Notes under the pieces: model-generated | What the model was told of the DNA's origin: nothing | What the model saw: the letters and a program-made list of their open reading frames with translations, nothing else | Database searches by the model: none | NCBI GenBank assembly: GCA_021397835.1 | Contig: JAJFZO010000049.1 | Location: forward strand, 5,585,001-5,649,000 | Source of the DNA: Moringa oleifera | Lineage: Eukaryota > Streptophyta > Magnoliopsida > Brassicales > Moringaceae | Reading direction: 5' to 3' | DNA: 64,000 bases | Translations under genes and position numbers: made by a program | Shown here: positions 40,737 through 52,518 of the stretch, one piece after another | Position numbering within the stretch: the first letter of the stretch is position 1 | How the letters are laid out: every line of letters begins with the position of its first letter

Positions 40737-43700
40737 ATGGTTTACATTACTTCATGGGACGAGTTCGTTGACCGATCCGTACAGTTATTCCGTGCTGACC
40801 CTGAATCTGTATGTTAGTCCCCGATTATCTTTCTCTCTGGTTATTCTTCATTTTGATGTTCTTCTGTTCGGTTGCCGAGAAAATTGAGAAACAAACAAAA
40901 TATTTAATTTTTTGTAAAATTAGTTTTCTAAACTACTGATTCAAAAGGGTGAACTTTCAAATAAGCAGAGTGGAATAAACGCTGTTGGTTTTAATTTTGC
41001 AGTAATCGGATTCTTGATGCTAATTGAGATGGTTCTCTGTTTTCTTTTCCTGGGAATTAAATGGATTATAGGAAAATTCTTCATGTTAATAACCTGAGTG
41101 CTAATTTTCCTTGTTTATAATTTTGTATTTCCGTGATATAGACGCGCTATGTCATGAAATACCGGCATTGTGACGGTAAATTGGTTCTCAAGGTCACTGA
41201 TAATAAGGAGGTAAGAATTATCTTCCTTATACTTCATTAGTTTTTTTTTTTAATGTATTACTGTGTTATATTGTATATTTAGCTTCAGATAGAGACTGTT
41301 CTATATGTTCTACCATTAACATCATTTTGAAAGAATGTCTTGCTTTGTAGTTTAAGCTAATGCCTGAAATTTGACTATATAGGAGAGGTTACTTTTTTGG
41401 AGAATAAAGATCTATGGGTATTTATTTCAATTCCAAAGCGCAAGCAGTTAAATTTTGTTTTGGAGGTTCCTTACAAGATCCTGAGAACCCTCTTCAAATG
41501 TGGACAAAGTGGACCTAAAAGTTTTGTAGCTTTATTAATAGAGTACATCTATCAAGTATTATTCATGATAATGTATCCATGGTGCGGGTGGATATTTGGC
41601 TGGGGGAGTAATTGGTATGCATGGATTGGTCCAAGGAAGACGAGCATTGTAAAAACTGTTTATTGACTCTTACCTGGCTAGAGTATCTCTTTCCTGGATA
41701 GAGTGTTCTTTCTCCAATTCAACATTACCCTAGACAATGTTCTAAGTTAGATCGCATGCCAAAATCTAGGTTTTTGTCAATAGAAACACGTGCAGTTATA
41801 TTGCTATAATGAACCAAAGGGTTGCCTCCCATTTACAAGTACAAGAAACTTATTTAGCGATAAGAAATTTTATGAATTACAATAGGTTTTTCTCGTTTAT
41901 AATATTCACTCCTTTAACCTGAAGTCCCAATATTTTGGTCCATCTAGTTAACTGAGATCCATCATTTCGGTGGTGATCATTCCAAGAATTTACTTGATCC
42001 ATTACCACATGGATGTGGCAGATCCTGCTAATATAAAAAGGTTTATGGAGTTTACTTCTCTTTTGTCGTATAGGAACCTTCAAGAGGGGAGGGAGGTTAA
42101 GAAGGGGATTGTTTTTGTTGCTACTATGTACTTGTCTTATATATGTTGAATGAGAGGATTAATTGTTTCATTGAACAATTCCCCAAAAACACTTTTTTTT
42201 TTCTATTGCAAAGTATAATCTAAAACAAAATGCAGACTATTCTTTTACATCTTTAGTGTAAACTCCCTAACTTAAAAACAAAAAGATTTGTAAAATCAAA
42301 AGGAGATGTAAAATTGAGTTTCAGTTATAGTTAAATCTTTTTTTTTTGGGTAGAAAGTTATAGTTGAATCTTTATAGAAAAATCTTGTAACTCTTAGATC
42401 TAGTTGTTGTCCCGTTGGAAAGTTGATTCATAGTTATAAGGTCTAGGATCTCACTGTCAAGAATCTTAAAAAAAAGAGGAAAGATTATGAACCATTGCTT
42501 TCTGTGTAAAGAACAAGAGACAGTATGCCACATTCTTCTATGTTGTAGTTGTCTAGATAGTTTGGGAGATAGCTCTACCTATATATATATATTAGAACAA
42601 AGTAAAACATTAAATTACCTATGAGGCACCAGGGGGATGCCGTTCCTGTACATAAAGTGAGTTAGATCCTATTTAGAAGTGAGAACATCTATGAAGTCCT
42701 TATTTACCAAAGAAACCCTTGTTACCCATAATTTGGGATATTTTCATCCTTTCAAAAGCTCTCCTATGCCTCTCCCCTACAATAACCAAAAATTTAAGAA
42801 GTGAGATCAATACATTAACTTTCTTCCTACCTTCAGCAGTCCTTATGCCTCCCCAAGCCCTATCTTATTGCAACCGACCCTAACATTGCCAAACTTGCCC
42901 CAATAAAACTAGCACACCACCCTAAATTTCTCTAATTCATTTACACCAAACTTGTACGTGATTAATGGTTTTTTCTTGCTCATATATTGGGATTGTCTTC
43001 AGCTGTTCTGAGCAATGCAAGAAAGGAGTTGGTGGCTTGGATAGGGCTTGAGTTAGTAAGGAGAGAAGAAAGATAGTTAGGATTTTACCTTTTTTGATTT
43101 TTTTTTTAATAACATGATGTGAAAGGAATGGAAGTGTGTTTGAGGGGATTGAGACAATTGTAGTTAGGGATTAGTGGGTACATGGATTAAAATTATGGGA
43201 ATTAGGTACCTTTTTTTTTTTTTTTGGGTGGGGGGTGGGGGGGGGGAATGAGGAGATTTGGTAGATTTTGTAGAATTCTTAACCTTCAAAAACTAATTCT
43301 ACTTGTAAAAGGTTGCATCTCTGTGGTGCTATATAACCATAAATGTACTCATAATGTGTTAGGCCACAAGCCCATTTCACTTATTCTAGGCGTAAATGCA
43401 ATACTGGTAACACCAAGGATAATATATGCAATTTTGTTGAGGTCATGAGGGGAGAGTGACTCAGGAAATTTTATTAAGAATGTCGAGTGTGAGTGGAAAC
43501 TGTTATAAGGGAGAGCATATGGGTGAGAATGAGTGTGAAAAAACTTTTTGTAATTGAGCTTAGCTCATTGGATAGTTTCTAAGCCTCTTGAATGCTTATT
43601 TTCTTTGCAGACAACATCCTAAATTAATAGAAGTATCGATATTGATCCTTTTCTCGTTATCCATCGAGTATAAATAACTCCTGCATATATCAAATCAGAT

Positions 43701-46700
43701 GTCAGAGCAAGAACCTCGGTCAGAAAATAAGAAAAATGGCAATCAAAAATGTTGCGCAATGAATTGATTCGATGGAGAAGGCATTTAGCATGGTGCAAGA
43801 AGAATTTAAATCAGGAGATGAGCTTACTTAAAGAAGCAATGCTGAATATCAACAAGAGGTTTGGTCACCTCATTAAGCTTCAAGAAGGTTTGGTGCTAAA
43901 ATTGTATTATCATTAATAGGCAAAGGAAAGGAATATGTGGTTGTTAGTCTGAGGGGGGGACATCCCCATGGGGGTGAAAGAGCTACCACCTTCCTTGGAA
44001 ATGCAACATGATTTCCAGTTTTATAAAATTAGAAATGCCCGTATTTGTTAAAAAGAATTAAGATGGGTGGATTCTTAAGGTTAAGCAATACTTGTTTTTC
44101 ATAGGCTTAGTAACGACTAGAAATTCGAAGCGATGGTCATCAATTTTGAAGGAGATGCATTGCTATGATAACAAAGGGAGAACAAGAAGAGGTCAATCGT
44201 TTTATGGGAAGAGTTGAAGATCCTACTTCTAAAGCAATTTCGATTGGTGCAAGCGGATCTTTCCATGAGCAATGGCTAGCTTTAGTGCAAGAAGGTAGTG
44301 TGCAAGAATACGAGAGAAGGTTCATCGAGCTTTCGGCTTCCTTAGACAATATCTCAAATGAGGCAGCATTAGGAACTTTCATCAATGGGTTAAGGCCTGG
44401 TATTAGAGTGGAGGTGTAAATTATGGAGCCCAATAATTTAGGTCGAGCGATGGATTTGGCCAAGGGAATTGAGGAAAAACTGCCCCTAATAAGAGCTCAC
44501 AAATTCATTAGAGGAATGTGTAGTACATAATTGGCATGAAGGGCTCGATCTTCAACTTTTACAAACCTTATTAAAGGGTCTCGACCTCCATTTGGGGAAG
44601 GCATTGTGGCGGCAAGACCGTACGATGAAGTTCGCAAGATGATAGACTTAGGGTTGCAAAAGAAATGAGAAAAAAGGCTTTACCGCCATTGTGATGATTA
44701 ATGGGCCCATCGTTGTAAAAAGAAGGAATTAAATGCATTACTGACCTATAATTGCCAAGGAAGGAGAGATGGAGGAGGTGGAGCTAGAGTTGGAAGCCAC
44801 GGGATTTGACCAGGCCATCGAGGTTTCTTTAAATTTAATGGTGGTTTTGAGAAACCAAAAAACCGATGAAATTGAAGGGAAAAAACTAGGGATTAAGAGA
44901 TGGTAACCATAATTGACTTAGGAGTCCCATAACTTTATCTCCTCTAAGTTACCTAGGCGATTGGGCTTGCCCATTGCAAAAAAAAGGGAACATATGGGGT
45001 CACAATGAGCTTGAGAAGTTCTTTTCATGGTGAAGGAGTTTGTAGAGGCGTAACACTATAATTGCAAGGGATTAATGTGGTTGATGATTTTTCGCTGTTG
45101 GGTTTAGGAATCTTTGATGTAAGCTAGGCATTCAATGGTGGGAAACACCGATATGATTTAAACCAATTGGAAGACTCAAGTGATGAAATTTCGTTTGGAG
45201 AATGCGACAGTGACATTATGGGGGGATGTTTCACTTGGCAAAACTTTGATTTCCTTAAATGCAATGATCAGAACATTGGTGCATGAAGGTTCGGGAATTT
45301 TATGGGGGGATGTTTCAATTGGATAGTTTTGGTGCTACTACCTCACCTGAATCAGTGTCAGAATTTTTTCAACCTGTGTTGGCAGAATTTATTGGAGTTT
45401 TTAATTTGCCTCGTGGGTTACCCCTTGTTCGTGGTCAGAAACACTTAATTGTATTAAAGGTAGGAAGTCCACTCGTAAGTGTTTGATCATGTAGATATCC
45501 TCATGTCTAAAAAGATGAGATTGAATGACTTAATGGAGAGATGCTGGCTGTTGGGATCATCCAATTCAGCAACTGTCCATTCTTCAGCCTAGTTCTGTTA
45601 GTCAAGAATAAGGACGATTCTTGGCAATTCTGTGTTAGCTATCATGCTTTGAACAAAGCCATAGCACTAGATAAGTATCTTGTCCCTGTTATTGATGAGC
45701 TCCTTGATGAATCATTTGGTGTAAAAATCTTTTCAAAATTGGATTTAAAATTGAGTTATCCTCATATTAAACTTTAAGGATGAGGATGTTCATAAGATTG
45801 CTTTTTAGACACATGATGGCCATTACAAGTTCCTCGTAATGCCTTTTGGCTCACTAACGCCCTACCTACTTTTCAATCATTAATGAATGAGGTGTTTCGT
45901 CCATTTCTCAAAAAGTCCGTTTTAGTTTTCTTCGATGACATTTTAATTTACAGCCCTCGTGAGGAATCTCAGTGGCTGCATTTAGCACTAGTCTTTTAAG
46001 GATATATGGGCTCTATGCCAATAGAAAGAAATAAGAATTTGGTAAGTCGCAGTTGGCTTACCTTGGGCATGTCATTTCAGCAGAAAGGGTCACAGCAGGT
46101 TCAAGCAAGATCCCTTCCATTTGAAATGACTTACCTCAACCAGTTTGAAGGAGTTATGGGGTTTCTTAGGCTTGACATGATACTACTGAAATTTATGGTT
46201 TGATATGCTGAAATTGCCTTGTCCCTAACTACACAATTGAAACGAAATAAGTTTTGGCTAGAATGTTGAGGCTGGTAAAGCTTTTGAGGCGCTGAAAGAG
46301 ATCATGAGTGAGGCTCAAGTATTGGTAATGCTTGATTTTGCTAAAACCTTTGTAGTGGGGACTTGATGCTTCTGCGTATGGACTAGGGGCAGTTCTCCTA
46401 CGTGAACAGCGACCAATGGCATTTTTTAACCAAACTTTAGGTCCTTGAGCTTGCATAAAATCCATATATGAAAAAGAGCTCATGGCAATCGTATTTGCAG
46501 TCCTGAAGTGGAGACCATATTTACTGGGTAGGCATTTTTATTGTCAGAACCGACCAATAAAGCTTGAAAATTTTGTTGGAACAATGAATTCTGGTTTTGA
46601 GTATCAGAAATGGATTACGAAATTGATGGGGCATGGTTTTGAAATCTAATATCACAACGTGGCTAGTAATAGGGTGGTTGATCCACTTTTTTGGGTTTCT

Positions 46701-49700
46701 ATTTGAGCAGAATGCTCTGTATTGTCGGCACTACAGTGGCAACACTGGGACACACTGCAGGCTGACTTGGCAGGGGATGTGTTCTTTCAGGAGCTGTGGG
46801 ATGATATCACTTCTGGAACACAGTTCCACGTGGGTTTCTCAGTATGGTGGGGGGTGTTGCTCTATAAGGGATGTCTTGTGATTCTAAAGAATTCTATACT
46901 TATTATTAGCGAGTTCATTGCTCTCAAATTGGGGGCCATTCAAGGGGAAACAAAGACATACTAACGTCTCGTAGCAGAGCTATTTTGGGTTGCCATGTGA
47001 AAGGATACCATCCACTTTGTTCAAAATTGTGTAATCTGTCAACAGAACAACCTTTCAGCTGCCACACCAGCAGGCTTGCTTCAGCCCATTCCTTTGCCTG
47101 CCCAAGTGTGGGATTGAATTACAATGGATTTTATCGAAAGGTTGCCTTGGTCGGAAGGTTTAGACACCATATTGGTGGTGATGGACTGCTTGAGCAAATA
47201 TGCTCTTTTTATAGGATTGAAGCATCTTTTTACTGCAGTGTTAGTAGCGAGGGGTATTTGTTAAAGAGATTGTGAAGCTTCGTGATATTCTCTAATTTAT
47301 CAATTTTTGATAGGGACAGTGTATCTTTTAGCTATTTTTGGAGCCATGCCTTGAGACTTATTTACACTGTTTTGCTTTAGACAAGCCTCGGACTTGGGCT
47401 CGATGGTTGGTAAGGGCTGAATATTGGGATAATACTTCTTCCCATTCCTCTACAAATTGCGCTTCTTTTTGTGCCTTGTATGGCCGAGATCCCTCACCCC
47501 GAGGCACTGTTGTGCTCTCCTTGGTTGATCAGTTGTTAGAAGATAAGGATGCTATCTTTGATGATTTATGCATGCAGTTACTAACAGCTCAGCAGAAGAT
47601 GAAACTCCAAGCTGATAAGAAAAGGCATCCAGAAGAATTTCTTGTCGGGGACTTGGTTTTTTTGAAATTACGCCCTTATTGACTGCGTACGAGAAACTTG
47701 TTGCTTGTCTTCATGGCCCTTTTAAGGTGATCCAACGTGTGGGCAGGGTTGCTTACGAGCTAGAACTTCCTTCTTTAGTGGCCATACACTTGGTGTTTCA
47801 TGTGTCTTAGTTGCGGAATGCCCAGTGACCGTCATCCTCTTCTCCAACGATTCCATCACAGTAAATTATGATTTAGGATTAGTTGTTGAGCCTGAATTCC
47901 TAAAGCTCATGGGAATCTTAGGGACGTGAAACTGTTATTGAAATGGAAATTTTTGCCAAAGTTTGAAGCCACTTGGGAAGATTTTTCACATGATTCACAA
48001 TGATTTCCTACTTTCCACCTTGAGGACAAGGTGTCTAATCAGGCACTCGCGCGCGGGGGGTCCGGAAGTGGGGGGGGGGGGAGGGAAACGTTATTGTTAG
48101 GCCACAAAGTCCGTTTCACTTATTCTAGGCACAAGGACAATACTGGTAACACCAGGGATAATGGGTGCAATTCTATTGAGGTCATGAGGGGAGAGTGACC
48201 TGGGAAATTCCGTTAAAAATGTTGAGGGTGGGGAGCATACAGGTGAGAATGGTTGTGGAAAAACTTGTTGTAATTGAGCTTAGCTCATTGGAGAGTTTCC
48301 AAGCCTCTCGAATGCTTGGTATTCTCTTTGTAGACTGCACCCCAAATTGATCCTCTTCTCATTGTCCTTTAAGTACAAATAACTCTGGTGTATATCATAA
48401 TGTTCCTACTCAATTACAAGGTCTATGGGACAATGGGTTGTGACCTTCAAAAGCGTATGACATGTTTATAGTGGTGCTTCTTGGGGTCAATATTTGGGTC
48501 ATCTGGACAGCTATGTTGTGCGAACACGATAAATGTATATATGTTTCTCTTGATTGTATGTGTGTGTATATGACTTAATTGCATGTTCTACTACCTATTA
48601 GTCTCATTATCTATAATTCTACCAATTTACAGATGGATTATCAGTCAAATCCATTTCTGTTCTAATATACCCTATTGGGTTGCTCACGAGAATATATCGA
48701 TACCAATATAGCATCTAGAAGGCTTTTGGGAACATGGTTGCAAGAATCAAAAATGCCAATGATTTCAACCTAAAAAAGTAGTCTGTGAGTTGCACGTAGG
48801 ACCGTAGGTCCAGTGTTTTTTCTTTTTGTTCATGTGAATCAGGCTTTAAACTTTCTGAGACAAGAAATCAATACATGTTATTCAGGTCTACATTCATCGG
48901 TCTGTTTAATTTCTTGTATGATCTTGGATTTTGAGTATGGTGGATTTCTTTTGCTTGTTCGCAGTGTCTCAAGTTCAAGACAGACCAAGCACAGGATGCT
49001 AAGAAGATGGAGAAGCTGAACAACATATTCTTCACTTTGATGGCTCGTGGACCTGACGGTAAAATATCTTGCTAAATTTCTTACTTGGGTGTGCATTTTG
49101 ACATTGGATGGAACTAGAATTGTCGTTGTTGTAAGCATGGTAAAGTCAGAAGAATCATGAGGGATGCATGACCACAGATCACCAGTAACATGAAATAGTG
49201 TGACTTTATGAAATGCACACATTTTCCATCACATCATAATGAAATAAAATCTTGAATATGACATTATGACCTTGGTTGAACCCAACCCTCTCCCCAAAAA
49301 GAAAAAGAAAAAGAGAGAAGAGGAAAAAGAAAAGGGGGGCGAAAAAAAAAAGGAGTCTACTATTGAATGATCTTGTTTGCATCAATGCCTATAGGCCTTT
49401 AACCCTGAAGGGTTCAGCATGTTAGTAAGCAAGTGTTGACTTGTGGGTTAGGTCTAGGATTTGAATCCCTTCAGGCCATTTGTTTCTGCTCGTTAAATTC
49501 AAGTTCATGTGGATTAAGTTTGGGGCCTGATCTTCCCATTGATTTGTTGTGGTAGAATGATGAAGAGAAGTTGGTGGATATCACGGTTATTCAAGACAAA
49601 AAATGTCTACATATGATTGTATTTGCTAATGCTGTGAATGATAAGAGTGGTAGCATGTCCCAGTGGAGTGCATATTATCTAAAGTTGCATAGTGTTGCTA

Positions 49701-49883
49701 GTGGGCTCCATTTTTGACCATTTGGTTCTGTCCCTAGTGTTGATTTCAATTATGGATCTTTTCATCACTACCTAGATCTCTAGAGTAACTCTCCCTTTTT
49801 GTGCAGTGGACATGGCAGAGATTACCGGGAAGGAACAGATGGATGCGCAGCCACCAAAGAAAGGAAGGGGAAGGAAACAATAA
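40737..49883 (+). CDS. SRP9: Signal recognition particle 9 kDa protein, SRP9
   Basis: SRP9 pairs with SRP14 on the Alu domain of SRP RNA and slows translation elongation while secretory ribosomes are docked to the ER. Four exons: 40737-40808, 41142-41210, 48965-49058 and 49807-49883. They sum to 312 nt (103 aa), the usual plant length, with consistent phases (0, 0, 1). The protein starts [18 protein letters not shown]. Its alpha-beta-beta-beta-alpha core continues with [20 protein letters not shown] and [20 protein letters not shown], and the tail is basic (KKGRGRKQ). Intron 2 is 7754 bp and has been inflated by a Ty3/gypsy element and a LINE fragment. The splice sites (AAGGAG|GTAAGA and TTCGCAG|TGTCTC) are intact, so the gene can still be spliced if the long intron is processed. 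Confidence 0.95.
42440..42565 (+). mobile_element. LINE fragment with zf-RVT-like motif, inside SRP9 intron 2
   Basis: Two adjacent frames separated by a frameshift read [10 protein letters not shown] and then [20 protein letters not shown]. Together they match the 3' end of plant LINE reverse-transcriptase ORFs, where the zf-RVT pattern C-x2-C-x7-H-x3-C occurs. No further LINE domains are readable nearby, so this is a short relic. Confidence 0.5.
43357..43692 (+). repeat. Left (5') LTR of the SRP9-intron gypsy element
   Basis: 336 bp, TG...CA ends. Compared with the right LTR it keeps about 20 extra bases near 43495 and about 16 near 43628. Confidence 0.9.
43830..48040 (+). pseudogene. Broken gag-pol of the Ty3/gypsy element
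   Basis: The reading frame is interrupted by many stops and frameshifts, so no polyprotein can be made. Gag is recognisable at 44165-44419 ([33 protein letters not shown]). A retropepsin-like piece is at about 44903-44985. RT is at about 45541-45960, including [20 protein letters not shown] and the catalytic-core remnant FFDDILIYS. RNase H is at about 46360-46690 ([15 protein letters not shown] is readable across frames). Integrase is at about 46985-47300, with the zinc-binding CVICQQ and the start of the catalytic core DFIERLPWS. The C-terminus near 47930-48030 recalls a chromodomain ([17 protein letters not shown]). The short frames within are fragments, not host genes. Confidence 0.88.
48095..48397 (+). 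repeat. Right (3') LTR of the SRP9-intron gypsy element
   Basis: 303 bp, aligned over its whole length with the left LTR. Preceded by a polypurine/poly-G tract at about 48070-48088 and followed by the target-site duplication TAATG. Confidence 0.9.
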
Positions 49884-50202
49884 TTTCGTGGTGAAGATCC
49901 TACCGGTGTGATACTTGATTTTATGAAGAAATTTTGCCTTGTTAACCATTGAAAACATTCTGGTTCACAAATTTTCAAGCAGAAATTCTAAATGTCAGTA
50001 CCTTAGCTTTCCCCTTTAATATATATTGATTGTTGGTTCCCGACTAGCTTTGTACCTGTCATGTTGGTTTTTCTATTTTCCCATTAGATGATGGCCTGAC
50101 CAACTCTTTCTTACAGTCCCTCATAAAACGAAGCAATGATAGGTTTGTTCAGAAAAATCAATTAGACAGGTTTTTGGCTTGGTGTGCATTTCCCAGCAAT
50201 CT

Positions 50203-50390
50203 TTACAAAGCTGCAGCAGTACTTGTTCCCACTTGTGAAGAAGGAATGTATTCATAATGGATGCCCTGGTAATTGCCATAGACAAAGACCTTTCCTGAAC
50301 TATGCAGGCAGTGTTTCTGGTATCTCCCTGGCTGTCTTGCCCATGGGGGTGTCTGAATGATTTCTAAAATCTCCTCTTCCACCCTTTGCT
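50203..50390 (-). CDS. Candidate terminal exon of an unrecognised minus-strand gene
   Basis: After a plausible acceptor (GACAATTGCAG) a frame encodes about 61 residues with protein-like content: QRVEEEILEIIQTPPWARQP, a Gly/Tyr-rich stretch (GKVFVYGNYQGIHYEYIPSS) and the end TSTAAAL. An in-frame stop lies just upstream of the acceptor, so earlier exons would be needed. A possible one is at about 50479-50521 (FAEMLQEINHASHIN, followed by GTAGGC), which joins in phase. A possible first exon starts at an ATG at about 50778, with a CACGTG about 95 bp further upstream. I do not recognise the family. It could equally be a chance frame antisense to the SRP9 3' region. Confidence 0.3.
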
Positions 50391-50399
50391 GCAATTGTC

Positions 50400-51399
50400 T
50401 CCCACATTAAAGCTTGTGTGTAGATTATTCTTCATATTGGTTAAGTGGGAAGAACTCAGACTCTAAAACTGGCCTACATTGATGTGGCTAGCATGATTGA
50501 TCTCCTGCAACATTTCAGCAAAAGCTGAAAGTGATCAGGCAAGTTTCTCAATCGTGCTGAATTGGTTGGCTTGGTGTTCTGGTCTTAGAATTTTGCGTGC
50601 AAGGAAGGTTTAGTGCAATAATAATCTGTTTAACTTCACTTTCATGTTTCATCATCTGCAGGATAAAAACAAAGATGGCCAGTACAGGGCAAACACCTTT
50701 GTCGGTGCTACGACCTTTTTGCTGCACAGCAGACTGAATTGAATTGGAGAGAAGAGAGGAGAGGAGACGAAGGCAATCATGTCCCTACATCTACCTCAGA
50801 TCCCAACGCACGTCTGGGCTCTCTCTCTGCTTTTCTTTGCTTTAGCCCACAAAAAAGGTGAAGGTTTTAATCCACGTGTCATAAAGGCAGTGAGAAATTC
50901 TAGCCCTTTATCCCCTGATTTAAGAATAAGGATTAGGGCATAAACGAAAAGCAAATAGGAAAAGGAAAATATTCCTCCCTTCTGCTAAAGGGACAATGGT
51001 GACAGAATGTTTTGATGGGTATCAGCAAAAGACAAAGCGCATTGCTTCTTTATGAGTAAGGCATGTTCGGAGTGTTCAGAGTGTTGTGGGGTAAACCCTG
51101 CATGTCTACCTTTATATCAAACACTAATTCTCCATTTGGGATGATTTTGATTTTTAGTTTCTCAGTGCACAGGCTGATTTCCCAAATATCTTAAATTTTC
51201 TTGGTTTTTGGACACAAGGAAAAAAAAAATCTTTGAACCATGTCAATTCATTCATATTTTCATAAGATTCTAGTCGGATCAATCTGAATTGAAAAGCAAT
51301 TAATATCAAGATCCATGCATATGAGATCCAATCTGATCCCAAGATTTCTAACTTTATCGAGAAGAGGTTGAGGTACTTAAAAGAGGAATTTTGTCAAAT
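50400..51399. other. Intergenic region after SRP9
   Basis: No supported gene apart from the possible upstream exons of the minus-strand candidate. A G-box CACGTG is at 50873-50878. The later part (51120-51400) is AT-rich without structure. Confidence 0.4.
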
Positions 51400-51980
51400 A
51401 GAGCAATTTTTGAGTTAGCAAATGTGCCATGACTTAGGAGTTTGCGAGTTCATGTGGGTGGCAAAGGATTAAAGATTTCCTGCTTTCATGGTTACTCTTT
51501 GAACACCTTAAAGTAGAAAAGCCGGCTTTCCATGCTTGGCAGGAGTTAAGTTGCTGCTTTTCCATGCTGTTATTGCTGATAATTATATGCTTTCATTCTT
51601 TCTTCCTTTTTCTCTTTATCTCTTTTTCTTCAACCATGCATAAACAATGATGTCATGATCTTGTTCTACTACTTCATTACTTGTTGCTACACATGTATGA
51701 TATATATTTAGTTCACGGAAAATAATAGGTTGACAAAAAAGAGTTTTTAATTGTTTAGAGCATTTAAATAATGGTTTCTATGAACTCTAATATCACTTGG
51801 GTATAAATTGTGATATTTAATTCAAAATATTGTTATTAAATAAAATGATTTTTCCATTTCATGATAGTTATATTTTAAAATTAATTCATACCAAATATAA
51901 AATTTTAGATAATAAATTAAATCTATTCTAATATCACTTGTCAAAGATCACCATATTTCTATAAAAAAAACTAACATTAT
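51400..51980 (+). repeat. Left copy of a flanking direct duplication
   Basis: Starts near AGCAATTTTTGAGTTAGCAA and can be aligned with 60839-61490 over most of its length, including shared phrases around ATTATATGC, GCATAAACA, GTGTCATG-type words and TTTAATTCAAAATATT. The two copies bracket the 8-9 kb retroelement array. Confidence 0.75.
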
Positions 51981-52518
51981 CTTTATTTTTTTAAGAGTTG
52001 ATTTCGAGATTTTTTTTTTTTTTGATATTGTTTTGAAAAAAAAAATCTTTAAATAACATCAATTTATTTATGTTTTTCATAAGATTCAATTTTGATTAAC
52101 CCAAATTTGTGTTTGTGATTGGATGAATCATATAACTTAAGCTTAACTCATTTAGTATAACTTGTTTTAGTATAATGTAATGTGCTTTAATTGAATCAAA
52201 GAATTCAGTCGAATATGAACTCTCCCAATTAGTAGAAAAAAAAAAAGTTCATTAAAAAAGATCCAAATTCGTGAAAGTGAGAAACGACTCAATATTAGTA
52301 CAAGATCAAAAAGTCATATATTTTTGCAAATTACCTCTTGGTGTCATGGCGCAAGAGATTTAATAATTTTTATTACTCAATAGAAGGTTCAAGTGGCAAC
52401 GCAGAGGTATCATACCAAATTTTGATATGGGAAACAAACAAGTGACTTTAAAGACCTAACATACGGGCACTATTTTGACACCCATACAAAAAGGTTAAAC
52501 CTATAAGCAAGGTGAGCT

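Larger units (their letters stand above)
43357..48397 (+). mobile_element. Degraded Ty3/gypsy LTR retrotransposon in SRP9 intron 2
   Basis: About 5.0 kb, same orientation as SRP9. The left LTR (43357-43692) and right LTR (48095-48397) both begin TGTTAGGCCACAA and end TATATCA. The element is flanked on both sides by TAATG (43352-43356 and 48398-48402), a 5-bp target-site duplication. Just inside the left LTR lies a degraded initiator-Met primer site (ATGTCAGAGC). A G-rich polypurine tract lies just before the right LTR. The order gag, protease, RT, RNase H, integrase, C-terminal chromodomain-like stretch marks a Ty3/gypsy chromovirus type. The LTRs differ by small indels and many substitutions, so the insertion is old. 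Confidence 0.92.

Noticed and set aside
44140..44463. 107-codon minus-strand frame inside the gypsy element
   Set aside because: Antisense to the recognisable gag remnant at 44165-44419.
45283..47682. Several plus-strand frames that could look like host genes
   Set aside because: They are pieces of the broken gypsy pol gene, in the expected domain order between the two LTRs.
48878..49222. 114-codon minus-strand frame
   Set aside because: It overlaps SRP9 exon 3 in antisense and has no family resemblance.
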